A stretch of DNA of 64,000 nt from Henriciella barbarensis (GTDB lineage: Bacteria > Pseudomonadota > Alphaproteobacteria > Caulobacterales > Hyphomonadaceae): positions 124,001 through 188,000 of the forward strand of contig NZ_QWGB01000007.1 in assembly GCF_003576345.1 (NCBI RefSeq). Reading direction: 5' to 3'. The notes beneath the pieces are model-generated. The model was not told where the DNA came from and did no database searches. It saw only the letters and a list, made by a program, of their open reading frames with translations. A program made the translations under genes and the position numbers. Each line of letters opens with the position of its first letter. Position 1 is the stretch's first letter. Below are positions 7,765 through 17,051 of this stretch, one piece after another.

Positions 7765-8996
7765 TCAATGGCTGCGTAGGCAAGCTGCTGGAACTGAGGA
7801 CGCAGTGGATAGCAGCCTGACGGGATCATCTGGGTCGCCTGGATGGCAATCATCTCTTCCTCATAGTCGATCCAGAAGAATGTGTTCGCCAGACCACCCC
7901 AGCTGAACGTACCGACAGAGCCAGGCTGCATCGAATCAGCGACATTGACGATCGTGCTGCCGCCTAGGCCAAAACCGTTTCCTTCCATCCGGGCTTCAGA
8001 GAAGGTCTTGTCACCCATCTGTTTGATCGTGCGGTTTTCCGGAAGATGGTTCATGCGCATGAACTCGACGGTCTTCGGACTGAGCAATCTCGTGCCGTGG
8101 AGGGAACCGCCGTGCAGTAGCATGAGGCAGAACTGATGATAGTCTCGCAGCGTGGAGACGAGCCCCCCTCCCGCATTAAGAAGTGGCGGCTGGTGTCGGT
8201 AGGCACGTGACGCTTCGCCCTTGCCGTCGCTTTCGCTGATCTTGCCGGTTTGCGGATCGCGCGAATAACAGGCCATGAGGCGATGTATCTTGTCTTTCGG
8301 CACGAAGAAGTCGGTATCGACCATGCCGAGAGGCTCAAATATCCGTTCACGGAAGAACTCGTCCAGCTTCATACCGGAGGCCACTTCGACGACGCGGCCA
8401 AGCACGTCGGTGGAGTGGCTGTAATTCCAGCGCGTGCCGGGCGAGAAGAGAAGTGGCAGCTTTGCCAGCCGCTTGCACATCTCTTCTAGGCTTTCATCCG
8501 GGCGTGCAATCTTCTCGCGCCGATAAAGAGCATCCACTTCATGCTGCATCAGGAAGCCGTAGGTCAGGCCAGATGTGTGCGTGAAGAGATCGCGGATTTC
8601 CATGGGACGCAGCGGCTTGCGCGTCTCATAATCGTCGACCGTGCCCTTCACCCACATCTCGGTGTCAGCGAATTCCGGAATGTAGTTGTGGACTGGATGA
8701 TCGAGCCGGATCTTGCTCTCCTCGAAAAGCATCATGGCCGCTACCGAGGTGATCGGCTTTGTCATCGAATAGATGCGGAAGATGGTGTCCGGCCCAATCG
8801 GGTCCCCGCCATCCAGCTCATCACGCCCGCGATAGGCTTCGTGCACGATCTGACCATTGCGCGAGACGAGCGTCGCCACGCATGGCAGCTTGCCGGTATC
8901 CAGATAATTGTCCGCAAAAAACTCGGGGATCCGGTTCAGCCGCTCTTCGTTCAGGCCAACATCCGATGCCTGGATACCATCTTCATTCACTGACAT
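7758..8996 (-). CDS. Serine hydrolase of the class C beta-lactamase/esterase family
   Basis: The 412-residue protein has the penicillin-binding fold motifs: S77-x-x-K80 in IYSMTKPITS, the tyrosine motif as Y192-S-H in RWNYSHSTDVLG, and a late FSWGGLANTFFW segment where the KTG-like strand is expected. There is no obvious signal peptide, which argues for an intracellular esterase or transesterase (EstB-like) rather than an antibiotic-degrading enzyme. GGAAG lies before the ATG at 8996. It sits in a run of acyl-CoA and aldehyde genes and overlaps DUF3253 at its end. The physiological ester or amide is unknown. Confidence 0.88.
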   Translation of the reverse strand: MSVNEDGIQASDVGLNEERLNRIPEFFADNYLDTGKLPCVATLVSRNGQIVHEAYRGRDELDGGDPIGPDTIFRIYSMTKPITSVAAMMLFEESKIRLDHPVHNYIPEFADTEMWVKGTVDDYETRKPLRPMEIRDLFTHTSGLTYGFLMQHEVDALYRREKIARPDESLEEMCKRLAKLPLLFSPGTRWNYSHSTDVLGRVVEVASGMKLDEFFRERIFEPLGMVDTDFFVPKDKIHRLMACYSRDPQTGKISESDGKGEASRAYRHQPPLLNAGGGLVSTLRDYHQFCLMLLHGGSLHGTRLLSPKTVEFMRMNHLPENRTIKQMGDKTFSEARMEGNGFGLGGSTIVNVADSMQPGSVGTFSWGGLANTFFWIDYEEEMIAIQATQMIPSGCYPLRPQFQQLAYAAIEW

Positions 8997-9030
8997 TGTG
9001 TCCGCTTCCTTCTGGCGTTTATGGCCGACC

Positions 9031-10191
9031 CTAAAGTTGGTCGGCCTGCGCTGCCCGTTTCAGCTCTCGCGCGATGATGATCTGCTGAATCTGGCTGGTG
9101 CCTTCGTACAGACGGAAAATGCGGGCGTCACGGTAAAACCGCTCAATTCCATAGTCAGTGATATAGCCAGCACCGCCGAAGACCTGAACGGCGCGGTCAG
9201 CCACCTTGCCATTTGCTTCGGTCGCAAACAGCTTGGCCGATGAGGCGAGGATAGTGACGTTTTCACCCGCATCGCGCCTTCGTGCCGCGTCCATGATCAT
9301 GCAGCGAGCAGCATAGGTTTCAGCCTGGCTGTCAGCGAGCAGCGCCTGTATCAACTGGTGGTCAATGATGGGCTTGCCGCCCTGAACGCGCTCGCTGGCA
9401 TAGGTCACCATTTCCTTGATGAGGCGTTCGGACATGCCGGTAGCGACAGCGGAAATATGCAGGCGGCCCTTGTCGAGCACGCTCATGGCAACCTTGAAGC
9501 CCTCGCCTTCCTCGCCGATCAGATTCTCGACCGGAACGCGTGCATTCTCAAAGATGACGTCGCACACATGGGCGCCCTGCTGGCCCATCTTTTTCTCTGG
9601 CTGTCCGACGCTCACGCCGGGCGTATCACGCTCAACCACGAAAGCCGACACGCCCTTGGGGCCTTTCACGTCAGGCGCGGTGCGGGCCATTACAGTGAAA
9701 AGGTCGGCCTTATTGGCATTCGTAATGTAGCGCTTCGTGCCATTCAGGACGTAGTGATCGCCGTCCCGAATAGCCTTGGTCGTCAGGCTTCCAGCGTCCG
9801 ATCCTGCGCCCGGCTCTGTCAGCGCGAAGCTCGAAATGAGGTCGCCCGCCGCGATTCCTGGCAGCCATTTGTCTTTTTGGGCTGGCGTGCCGAACAGGAC
9901 CAGCGCCTGCGACCCGATACCGATATTGGTGCCCGCAACAGAGCGGAACGCCGGCGACGTGCGGCCCAGCTCCAGCGCGACGAGACATTCGGTCTCCATG
10001 TCGAGGCCAAGTCCACCAAATTCTTCAGGTACGGCGAGACCAAACAGGCCAAGCTGCTTCATCTCGTCGACGATTTCCTGCGGCACCTCATCGGTCTCAC
10101 CCACCTGGTTTTCCAGAGGAATGCATTTTTCGGTCACGAAACGGCGCACTTGGTCAATCAGCGCCTGACGGATTTCGGCATCAAAAGCCAT
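9031..10191 (-). CDS. Acyl-CoA dehydrogenase
   Basis: This 386-residue FAD flavoprotein introduces the alpha-beta double bond into acyl-CoA, passing electrons to ETF. It shows the FAD/substrate segments FALTEPGAGSDAGS and YITNANKAD, and the C-terminal catalytic segment RLYEGTSQIQQ with the general-base glutamate. The start MAFDAEIRQ at 10191 follows AGAAGAGAC, so the upstream extension to 10302 is not translated in my reading. It is followed 34 bases later by the serine hydrolase gene on the same strand. Chain-length preference is not readable. Confidence 0.95.
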   Translation of the reverse strand: MAFDAEIRQALIDQVRRFVTEKCIPLENQVGETDEVPQEIVDEMKQLGLFGLAVPEEFGGLGLDMETECLVALELGRTSPAFRSVAGTNIGIGSQALVLFGTPAQKDKWLPGIAAGDLISSFALTEPGAGSDAGSLTTKAIRDGDHYVLNGTKRYITNANKADLFTVMARTAPDVKGPKGVSAFVVERDTPGVSVGQPEKKMGQQGAHVCDVIFENARVPVENLIGEEGEGFKVAMSVLDKGRLHISAVATGMSERLIKEMVTYASERVQGGKPIIDHQLIQALLADSQAETYAARCMIMDAARRRDAGENVTILASSAKLFATEANGKVADRAVQVFGGAGYITDYGIERFYRDARIFRLYEGTSQIQQIIIARELKRAAQADQL

Positions 10192-10325
10192 GTCTCTTCT
10201 CCCATTCGGTTTCGGGTCAACATAGGCTTTGAGGGGAGTTCTGTCGAAGGGCAAGGCCCGCGTCGCTTGGCAGCAGGCATCAAGCGCGTTTAGGAGGGGC
10301 ATAGAAGATATTTGCGGAGGAAAAG

Positions 10326-10763
10326 ATGGCGTCTGGAGAAGTGGTAGAGGATGGAGAATTCAAGGGTTGGTCAACCTGGCGCGACGAGCCATTCGAGTTT
10401 GAGACGGCCGGCCCCTTCTACTTTCGCGTTGACGAAAAAGGCCCCGTTGCCGCCTTCCGGGCTGAACGCAAACATATGAATATGGGCGGGGTCGTCCATG
10501 GCGGGTGCCTCATGGCCTTTGCCGACTTTTCCCTGTTCGCCATCGCACACGAGCAGCTTGAGGGCGAGTACGGTGTGACCGTCGCCTTCACGTCCGAGTT
10601 CCTGTCAGGGCCTGCCGAGGGCGCCTATATTGAGGCGCGCGGCGAAGTCCTGCGGTCTGGCCGCAATCTGACCTTTGTACGCGGCCTGATTACGGGCGAC
10701 GGCAAGGCCTGCCTGAACTTTTCAGGCACGATCATGCGTCGCCCGATAAGACCGGATCAGTAG
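10326..10763 (+). CDS. PaaI-type hotdog thioesterase
   Basis: The 145-residue protein has the hotdog fold signature of the PaaI/acyl-CoA thioesterase family: MNMGGVVHGGCLMAFADFS, with the HGG turn and the aspartate on the central helix, then strands ending in SGTIMRR. It would hydrolyse an acyl-CoA, releasing CoA. AGGAAAAG precedes the ATG. It sits between two acyl-CoA dehydrogenase genes read on the opposite strand and overlaps the end of the second by 7 bases. This supports a role in CoA recycling, though the substrate is unknown. Confidence 0.85.
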   Translation: MASGEVVEDGEFKGWSTWRDEPFEFETAGPFYFRVDEKGPVAAFRAERKHMNMGGVVHGGCLMAFADFSLFAIAHEQLEGEYGVTVAFTSEFLSGPAEGAYIEARGEVLRSGRNLTFVRGLITGDGKACLNFSGTIMRRPIRPDQ

Positions 10764-11929
10764 CTCTTCGGCAGGCCGAGCACGCGTTCTGCGATGAAGT
10801 TGAGGATCATCTCGCGGCTGACAGGCGCGATACGGGCGAGCATGGCTTCGCGCATGTAGCGCTCGACATGATACTCTTTGGCATACCCCATGCCGCCATG
10901 GCTAAGGACGGCTGTTTCACATGCCTTGAAGCCTGCTTCAGTGCCGAGCAGCTTGGCGGCGTTTGCTTCTGCACCGCAATCGACGCCCTGATCGTAGAGA
11001 CCTGCCGCTTTGTAGGCGAGGAGCTCTGCGGCCTTCAGCTCTGCCCAACGCTGGGCGAGCGGGTGCTGGATGCCCTGGTTCTGGCCGATTGGGCGGCCGA
11101 AGACGACGCGTTCCTTGGCATAGGTGGTGGCGCGTTCAAGCGCGGCGAAACCAAGCCCAACTGATTCCACGGCGAAGAGCACGCGTTCCGGATTGAGGCC
11201 CTGCAGGAGGTATTTGAACCCGGCGCCCTCTTCCCCGATCAAATGCTCCTTCGGCACTTCGAGCCCATCGATATAAAGCATGTTACATTCGACAGCCTTG
11301 CGGCCCATTTTCGGGATCGGCTTGGCGTCGATCTTGCCGCGGTCGAGATCGGTATAGAAGAGCGACAGGCCGAGATATGGCTTCGAGCATTCTTCTTTCG
11401 GCGTCGTGCGCGCAATGATGAGGATCTTGTCAGCGCGCTGCGCACCGGTCGTCCAGATCTTGCGGCCATTGATGGTGTAGCCGGAATTTGTCCGCTCGGC
11501 CTTGGTTTCGAGGCTTGACGTGTCGAGGCCTGAATTTGGCTCGGTCACGGCAAAACACATCTTCTCCTGACCTGAGATGATCTTTGGCAGGTTTTCCTGC
11601 TTCTGCTCGGCATTGCCAAACTTTTCCAGCGGCTTTGGTCCGAATATATTGAGGTGGATTGCAGAAGCACCAGAATATCCAGCGCCGGAGCGCGTGACCG
11701 CCTGCATCACAAGCGCAGCTTCGGTCAGGCCGAGTCCCGCGCCACCATATTCTTCGGGGAAGGCGACGCCGAGCCAGCCACCTTCTGCCATGGCATTGCA
11801 GAATTCTTCCGGCCAATCGCCAGTCTCATCCGTTTTGGCCCAGTAATCCTCACCGAACTGGCTGCACGTCTTCTCGACCGCGTCCTTGATGGCAAGCTGG
11901 TCTTCCGTCATTTCACCGATAGAATGCAT
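10757..11929 (-). CDS. Acyl-CoA dehydrogenase family protein lacking the usual YEGT glutamate
   Basis: The 390-residue protein keeps the FAD-binding segments (CFAVTEPNSGLDTSS, RKIWTTGAQRAD) and the overall acyl-CoA dehydrogenase layout, ending in ERVLGLPKSY. Where the first enzyme in this cluster has YEGTSQI, this one has ARIAPVSREMI, so the general-base glutamate is absent from its commonest place. In a known branch of FadE-like proteins the base is elsewhere or the reaction differs. The start MHSIGEMTEDQ at 11929 follows GAGGAGGAAAAGAG; the frame upstream to 12070 is not needed. It overlaps the thioesterase gene by 7 bases, tail to tail. Confidence 0.92.
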   Translation of the reverse strand: MHSIGEMTEDQLAIKDAVEKTCSQFGEDYWAKTDETGDWPEEFCNAMAEGGWLGVAFPEEYGGAGLGLTEAALVMQAVTRSGAGYSGASAIHLNIFGPKPLEKFGNAEQKQENLPKIISGQEKMCFAVTEPNSGLDTSSLETKAERTNSGYTINGRKIWTTGAQRADKILIIARTTPKEECSKPYLGLSLFYTDLDRGKIDAKPIPKMGRKAVECNMLYIDGLEVPKEHLIGEEGAGFKYLLQGLNPERVLFAVESVGLGFAALERATTYAKERVVFGRPIGQNQGIQHPLAQRWAELKAAELLAYKAAGLYDQGVDCGAEANAAKLLGTEAGFKACETAVLSHGGMGYAKEYHVERYMREAMLARIAPVSREMILNFIAERVLGLPKSY

Positions 11930-11987
11930 ATCTCTTTTCCTCCTCGAACCGGCCTGTCTAAACACGCTGCGGTCGTTTGAACCAGTG

Positions 11988-13070
11988 TCACGCCGTCGCG
12001 CCGTGTCCGGGCGCCGGAGCGAATACGTTATAAGCGCTTTCGTAGTTAAGTCCTTCGACCTGATCGGCAATCAGCTTCGCGGTCGCAGGCGCCAGCAGAA
12101 CGCCGTTTCTGTAGTGGGCCGTAGCGATGAATTCCCGGCCAGCTTTTGGGCCGATAAAAGGTCGCTCGGCCGACCCGAGCGGGCGGAAACCGGCCCAGTG
12201 TTCCAGTCGGTCTGCCGAGGCGAGCTGCGGCAGAACACGCGCCGCTTCCTCATGAAGCAGATCAGCGACAGACGGGTCTATGCCCTTTCCTATGAAGTCA
12301 GGCTCCGTGGTTGCGCCAATAATCGTGCGATCCGCCTTGGGCACGATGTAACGCGCGCCGAAGCGCAGAACGTTGGACGGCTGGCCTGGAACCGGACTTA
12401 AGGAAATCGCCTGCCCTTTTACTTCGGTCTTTGATCCGGTTTCTGCCGTACCTCGGGCCCATATAATGGCGTCGAAGGTCTTGTCCGACAGCGCTTCCAT
12501 CTCGCTGCGCGTCGAAACGGCGGACGCGATCACCCTGCCCTCTACTGAAAAGTAGCGACGAACGGCGCCGATGACGCGGCGATTGTCGACATGCGTGTCC
12601 TCCGGCAATCGCAGACCGTTCAGAACTGAGGACGAAATTCCGTGCTGATTTTGGAGCGTCCTATCCGAGACGCGCTGACACGCATGACCCAAGTCCCGAA
12701 GCAGATCCGCCAGAGCGTCCAGACGTGCCTGCTCCTGCGTGTTCCGGGCGAGCGCGAGCGTCGGCGCTTTGGAGAGCGCGACAGGGCTGCCGGTTTGCAG
12801 CTTGATCAGCTTCGCAAAGCTGGACCAGAGCCTGGCACTTTCGAAGCAGAAAGCCGCGAACGCGTTATCTACCGGTCCCGGTTGCAGCATCAGTTCGTAA
12901 GCTGGCGCAATCATTCCGGCTGCTGCCCAGCCGGTCGACATTTCTGCGGGCCGTGGATCGAACAGTGTGATGTCATGACCGCGCGCTGACAGTTCCAGCG
13001 CGCAACTGAGACCGATCAGGCCTGCGCCAGCGATGGCAATTGTCTGGGACGGGGCACGCTTTCCGATCAT
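11988..13070 (-). CDS. thiO: Glycine oxidase-type FAD-dependent amine oxidoreductase
   Basis: The 360-residue protein begins with a Rossmann FAD motif (IAIAGAGLIGLSCALELSARGHDITLFD) and continues with a DAO fold ending in HYRNGVLLAPATAKLIAD, the pattern of ThiO. ThiO oxidises glycine to the dehydroglycine needed for the thiazole ring of thiamine. thiS and thiG lie 6 kb away at 20884-19272, so the pathway is split rather than clustered. The start at 13070 (MIGKRAP) is preferred over 13121 because it immediately precedes the FAD motif. No TPP riboswitch is recognisable upstream. It is divergent from the iron transport operon. Confidence 0.82.
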   Translation of the reverse strand: MIGKRAPSQTIAIAGAGLIGLSCALELSARGHDITLFDPRPAEMSTGWAAAGMIAPAYELMLQPGPVDNAFAAFCFESARLWSSFAKLIKLQTGSPVALSKAPTLALARNTQEQARLDALADLLRDLGHACQRVSDRTLQNQHGISSSVLNGLRLPEDTHVDNRRVIGAVRRYFSVEGRVIASAVSTRSEMEALSDKTFDAIIWARGTAETGSKTEVKGQAISLSPVPGQPSNVLRFGARYIVPKADRTIIGATTEPDFIGKGIDPSVADLLHEEAARVLPQLASADRLEHWAGFRPLGSAERPFIGPKAGREFIATAHYRNGVLLAPATAKLIADQVEGLNYESAYNVFAPAPGHGATA

Positions 13071-13168
13071 ATCTGCTTTTAGGCAAAGCCGCCTGCCCCG
13101 CTCAAGCAGAGCACCGCACAAGAAGCGCGACAGATTGACTTGATCGCGGACTGGCTGACGGCAGCTAG

Positions 13169-13188
13169 TTGCGATTGGTTCTCATTTG
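13169..13188. promoter_or_regulatory. Candidate Fur box upstream of the ferric iron transporter
   Basis: The segment TTGCGATTGGTTCTCATTTG resembles the widespread Fur operator pattern TTGCGAATGATTCTCATTTG at 18 of 20 positions by eye. It lies 17-36 bases before the fbpA start codon, in the divergent thiO-fbpA interval. This is where an iron-responsive repressor of the transporter would bind. Confidence 0.5.
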
Positions 13189-13204
13189 TGTTTTAGCCAA
13201 GGCC

Positions 13205-14320
13205 ATGAAAACGACGATGAAAACAATTGCGAGCGTCAGCTTCACGGCTCTGCTCGTCGCGTGTTCCGATGGCGGCACCGCACCGACCGCATCGGACGAC
13301 GGAATGCAGTCCGATGCCACAGAGGAAAGCGGCGACACCGCTGAGAACATCGAAGCTGGCAGCGACGGCACGCTGAACATCTATTCGGCCCGTCACTATG
13401 ACTCCGACAAGTTGATGTACGAGGCGTTTGAGGACCAGACCGGTATTCGCGTGCGCTTCCGCGAGGCTGGCGCCAACCAGCTCCTGGAAACGATGCGCGC
13501 GGAGGGCGAGAACAGCCCGGCCGACCTGATTATCGCTTCAGATGCAGGCGCCCTCTGGCGCTTCAAGGATGCGGGCCTCACCCAGCCCCTGCCGGAAGGC
13601 GAGTTTGAACAGCTTATCCCTGAACGCCTGATCGAGCCCGGTCGCCAGTGGGTTGGTCTCGCCCGCCGTATTCGGGGCGTCGCCTATGACCCCGAGCGCA
13701 TCAGCCCGGTCCAGGTCGATGAGTGGCAAGACCTTGCTGATCCATCGCTCGAAGGCGAAATCTGCGTGCGCTCTTCCACCAACATCTACAATCTGTCGCT
13801 GATGGCAGAGATGATCGAGAAATGGGGCGCCGAAGAGGCGCAGTCCTGGGCTGACGCAGTGGTCGCCAACATGGCGCGTACGCCGCAAGGTGGCGACACC
13901 GATCAGGTCGAAGCGGTTGCCGCCGGCCTCTGCTCGGTCGCGATCACGAACCATTACTACTGGGTGCGGATGACGCAAAGCGGGTCGAACGCGACCCGCG
14001 AAGCAGCTGCTGCGACACAAATTGCCTTTCCAAGCTTCGGCGAGGGCGAAGGCATCCATGTGAACATCACAGGCGTCGCCATGGCTGCTAATGCCCAAAA
14101 CCGAGACGAAGCGATGCAATTCGTCGACTATCTGCTGTCTGCCGATGGCCAGCACCGCCTGGTCGACGAAACGAAGGAAATCCCTGTCATTGAAGATGTA
14201 ACGTGGCCACAAGGCCTGGACGCCATTCCTGAGTTCGAGGACAGCGATACGCCGCTGGATACGTTTGGTGAGCGCCAGTCCGAAGCCCAGCGCATCTATG
14301 ACGAGGCTGGCTGGAACTAG
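13205..14320 (+). CDS. fbpA: Ferric iron ABC transporter substrate-binding lipoprotein (FbpA-like)
   Basis: The 371-residue protein starts with a lipoprotein signal (FTALLVACS, lipobox cysteine), then an acidic linker and a type-II periplasmic binding fold starting LNIYSARHYDSDKLMYEAF. The paired tyrosines of NHYYWVRM match the iron-coordinating tyrosines of FbpA/FutA proteins. It captures Fe(III) in the periplasm for the permease encoded next. The ATG at 13205 is chosen because the frame upstream is only a TTG inside the Fur-like box; the ribosome binding site is weak. fbpB starts 9 bases after its stop. Confidence 0.92.
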   Translation: MKTTMKTIASVSFTALLVACSDGGTAPTASDDGMQSDATEESGDTAENIEAGSDGTLNIYSARHYDSDKLMYEAFEDQTGIRVRFREAGANQLLETMRAEGENSPADLIIASDAGALWRFKDAGLTQPLPEGEFEQLIPERLIEPGRQWVGLARRIRGVAYDPERISPVQVDEWQDLADPSLEGEICVRSSTNIYNLSLMAEMIEKWGAEEAQSWADAVVANMARTPQGGDTDQVEAVAAGLCSVAITNHYYWVRMTQSGSNATREAAAATQIAFPSFGEGEGIHVNITGVAMAANAQNRDEAMQFVDYLLSADGQHRLVDETKEIPVIEDVTWPQGLDAIPEFEDSDTPLDTFGERQSEAQRIYDEAGWN

Positions 14321-14329
14321 CACCCCGTC

Positions 14330-15952
14330 ATGCAGGCCATAAAGGCATCCTCATTCCACCTGCCGCGACTGAACCCGGTTGCACTGATCACGCTGGCTGC
14401 GGCCGGCCTCATCGGTGCGCCGGTTGCAATCGCAATTTTCACCGGCGTGATTGGCGGCGGCGGGGATGCATGGCTGCATATCGTATCGACGCAGTTGCTC
14501 GGCTATACGACGACGACATTGGCGGTGATTGGCCTGACCGCCGCGCTCATTCTGCTCTTCGCTGTTCCAACGGCATGGTTCGTCAGCCTGAACGAGTTTC
14601 CCGGTCGCGGCTTTTTTGAGTGGGCGCTCATCCTGCCGCTGGCTGCGCCCGGCTATGTACTTGCCTATGCGTGGGCTGACGCAGCCGATGTTGCCGGGCC
14701 GATCCAGTCATTGCTGCGCGATGTGACCGGTCTCTCGGCCCGCGACTACTGGTTTCCGAGCGTTTATTCCATTCCCGGGCTATCCTTCGTCATGGCAAGC
14801 GCCCTGTTTCCCTATGCCTATCTGACAGCCCGGGCAGCTTTCTCGAATCTCTCACTTTGCACGATGGAGGCGGCACGCAGCCTCGGTGCTTCACCGCGCA
14901 GGCTATTCCTTCAGGTTGCCCTGCCTGCAGCTCGCCCGGCAATCTTTGCGGGACTAGCCCTGGCGCTGATGGAAACTGCCGCTGACTATGGCGCAGCAAG
15001 CTATCTTGGCGTGCAGACCCTTAGTGTTGGTATTTTCCGCGCCTGGCACAGCTTCAGCGAACCTGCTGTTGCTGCGCGGCTTGCTGTGCTGCTAATCCTG
15101 ATAGCATTCGGTCTTCAGTTCATTGAACGCATCGCACGCGGACGCGGCGGCATTCAGCAGACGGCCACGCGCTGGCGCACGCCCCGGCGTCAGAAACTCG
15201 GCCCGGTCGCGGGCTGGGGCGTTGCGATTGGTTGTACCCTGGTGTTGATGTTGAGCTTCGTCATTCCAGTGACCCGCCTGATCTGGGTCAGCGCAGAGAC
15301 GGGTCTTGGGCAAGGACAGATGGTCAGGCCATTTCTGAACTCTCTCACTCTCGCCCTCGCTGGGTCGGCAGTTGCATTCATACTCGCCCTGACGATCACG
15401 ATTGGCGCTCGCCAGAACCGCTTCAGCCAGTTCATCGGTCGCTTTGCGGCAGGCGCTGGCTATGCTGCCCCCGGCATCGTGCTGGCCTTGGGCGCGCTCT
15501 TCATCCTGTCATGGACGGGTTTTTCCGTTGCCGGACCAGCTGCGCTGATCTTCCTCGTCTGGATCTATGCGAGCCGCTTTACAGCCGCCGGCGCGGAACC
15601 ATTGAACGCGGCCTTCTCGCGCGCGCCAGCCAGTCTCGGAAACGCCGCCCGTAGTCTTGGCGCAAGCCGCTTCCAGCGCCTTGTCCGGGTTGATCTGCCT
15701 GTCGCCATGTCCGGGGCGTCGGCCGCGGCAATCATACTTTTTGTCGAGACGCTCAAAGAGCTGCCCGCAACGCTGATGCTACGTCCATTCAACTGGGACA
15801 CGCTAGCGGTTCAGGCCTTTGCCTATGCGTCTGATGAACGTCTTGCAGCCGCGACCCTTCCGTCGCTCCTCATCACCGCGGCAGGACTTGGCCCTGTTGT
15901 TCTCCTTTCATTGCAGCTAACACGTGCCGGTCAATCAAGGGCGGCTGGATGA
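14330..15952 (+). CDS. fbpB: Ferric iron ABC transporter permease (FbpB-like)
   Basis: The 540-residue inner-membrane protein has about 12 hydrophobic segments arranged as two fused permease halves. Each half carries an EAA loop that docks on the ATPase: EAARSLGASPRRLFLQVALP and NAARSLGASRFQRLVRVDLP. The two-domain single-chain form is typical of Fbp/Sfu ferric iron importers. It lies between the binding protein and the ATPase and overlaps the latter by 4 bases, so the three genes form one operon. Confidence 0.93.
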   Translation: MQAIKASSFHLPRLNPVALITLAAAGLIGAPVAIAIFTGVIGGGGDAWLHIVSTQLLGYTTTTLAVIGLTAALILLFAVPTAWFVSLNEFPGRGFFEWALILPLAAPGYVLAYAWADAADVAGPIQSLLRDVTGLSARDYWFPSVYSIPGLSFVMASALFPYAYLTARAAFSNLSLCTMEAARSLGASPRRLFLQVALPAARPAIFAGLALALMETAADYGAASYLGVQTLSVGIFRAWHSFSEPAVAARLAVLLILIAFGLQFIERIARGRGGIQQTATRWRTPRRQKLGPVAGWGVAIGCTLVLMLSFVIPVTRLIWVSAETGLGQGQMVRPFLNSLTLALAGSAVAFILALTITIGARQNRFSQFIGRFAAGAGYAAPGIVLALGALFILSWTGFSVAGPAALIFLVWIYASRFTAAGAEPLNAAFSRAPASLGNAARSLGASRFQRLVRVDLPVAMSGASAAAIILFVETLKELPATLMLRPFNWDTLAVQAFAYASDERLAAATLPSLLITAAGLGPVVLLSLQLTRAGQSRAAG

Positions 15953-16953
15953 GCAAGCTTCAACCAATTCATGCGCGCGGCGTTACCCGCCGCTACGATG
16001 GCCGTGCCGTTGTGCGGAACGCGTCGCTGACGCTGCAGCCCGGCAAGATCACCGCACTGCTCGGGCAATCTGGCGCTGGCAAATCGACGCTGCTGCGCCT
16101 GTTCGCTGGGCTGGAGCCGGTCGATTCGGGTGAAATCCTGCATGGAGACGTACCCGTTTCCACGATCTCCAAACACGTTCCGGCAGAAGACCGGCAGATC
16201 GGGCTTATCTTCCAGGACTTTGCGCTCTTTCCGCACTTAAACGCGATCGACAATGTCGGCTTTGGGCTGGTTCGTCAGAACAAAGACAAGCGACGAGAAA
16301 CTGCGCGCCACTGGCTGGACCGGCTTGGTCTTTCGCACCGTGCCAAAGCCTATCCGCATGAGCTGTCTGGCGGCGAACAGCAACGTGTGTCCATCGCTCG
16401 TGCGCTCGCAGCGCAGCCCGTCGCAATCCTCATGGATGAACCCTTTTCCGGCCTCGACGTCACACTGAAATCGGAGGTTCGCCACACGGCGCTCGCCGCT
16501 GTGGCCGAAGCTGGTATACCTGCCCTTCTGGTCACGCATGATGCTTCGGAAGCCATGCGGGCAGCAGACCGCATCGCGGTAATGTCTGAGGGCGTTATCC
16601 TGCAGGAAGAAACGCCAGAGAAGCTTTACCTTGAGCCTGTCAGCATGGCCGTTGCACGCGCGCTTGGTCCGTTGCGGTCAGTGCGCCGCGATGCCTTGCC
16701 GAAGAAATGGCAGGAAAAGGTGCCGCCCGCCGAAAACTATTGCCTGCGTCCCGAGGCAGTACGTCTGGACCCGGCCGGTGATGCGATGCTCGAAGTGGTC
16801 GCCGCACAGCGCACGTCTTCGCTGATCGAGATTGAACTCAAGCTCACTGAGACAGAGACTATTCACGCACTGGCACTTGGCCCTTTCACGCCAGGCCGCG
16901 GAGACAAGCTTGCTGTGTCTCTCGCCCCTGAATTCGTTTTTGCCGCGCGCTAA
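15949..16953 (+). CDS. fbpC: Ferric iron ABC transporter ATP-binding protein (FbpC-like)
   Basis: The 334-residue ATPase has Walker A (GQSGAGKSTLLR), Q loop (IFQDFALFPHL), signature (LSGGEQQRVSIARAL), Walker B (ILMDEPFSGLD) and the H loop (LLVTHDASEA). About 100 further C-terminal residues form a regulatory TOBE-like region, as in FbpC and related importers. It powers iron import through FbpB. The start overlaps the fbpB stop by 4 bases (ATGA), which implies translational coupling. Confidence 0.93.
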   Translation: MSKLQPIHARGVTRRYDGRAVVRNASLTLQPGKITALLGQSGAGKSTLLRLFAGLEPVDSGEILHGDVPVSTISKHVPAEDRQIGLIFQDFALFPHLNAIDNVGFGLVRQNKDKRRETARHWLDRLGLSHRAKAYPHELSGGEQQRVSIARALAAQPVAILMDEPFSGLDVTLKSEVRHTALAAVAEAGIPALLVTHDASEAMRAADRIAVMSEGVILQEETPEKLYLEPVSMAVARALGPLRSVRRDALPKKWQEKVPPAENYCLRPEAVRLDPAGDAMLEVVAAQRTSSLIEIELKLTETETIHALALGPFTPGRGDKLAVSLAPEFVFAAR

Positions 16954-17051
16954 TTCAGCCTCTGTCTGACATTTCAGTAAGCTCAGGCTGCCGGCCTCGC
17001 CAAAGCCGCAATCATCCCATAGGCTTCAACCGGAATAAGAGGCGAGGGTCC

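Noticed and set aside
9358-10293. Long plus-strand frame opposite the acyl-CoA dehydrogenase gene
   Set aside because: It is antisense to a strong gene with clear motifs and its translation has no recognisable domain; a high-GC shadow frame.
13071-13204. Thiamine pyrophosphate riboswitch before thiO
   Set aside because: I could not find the CTGAGA and ACCTGATC core elements in this interval.
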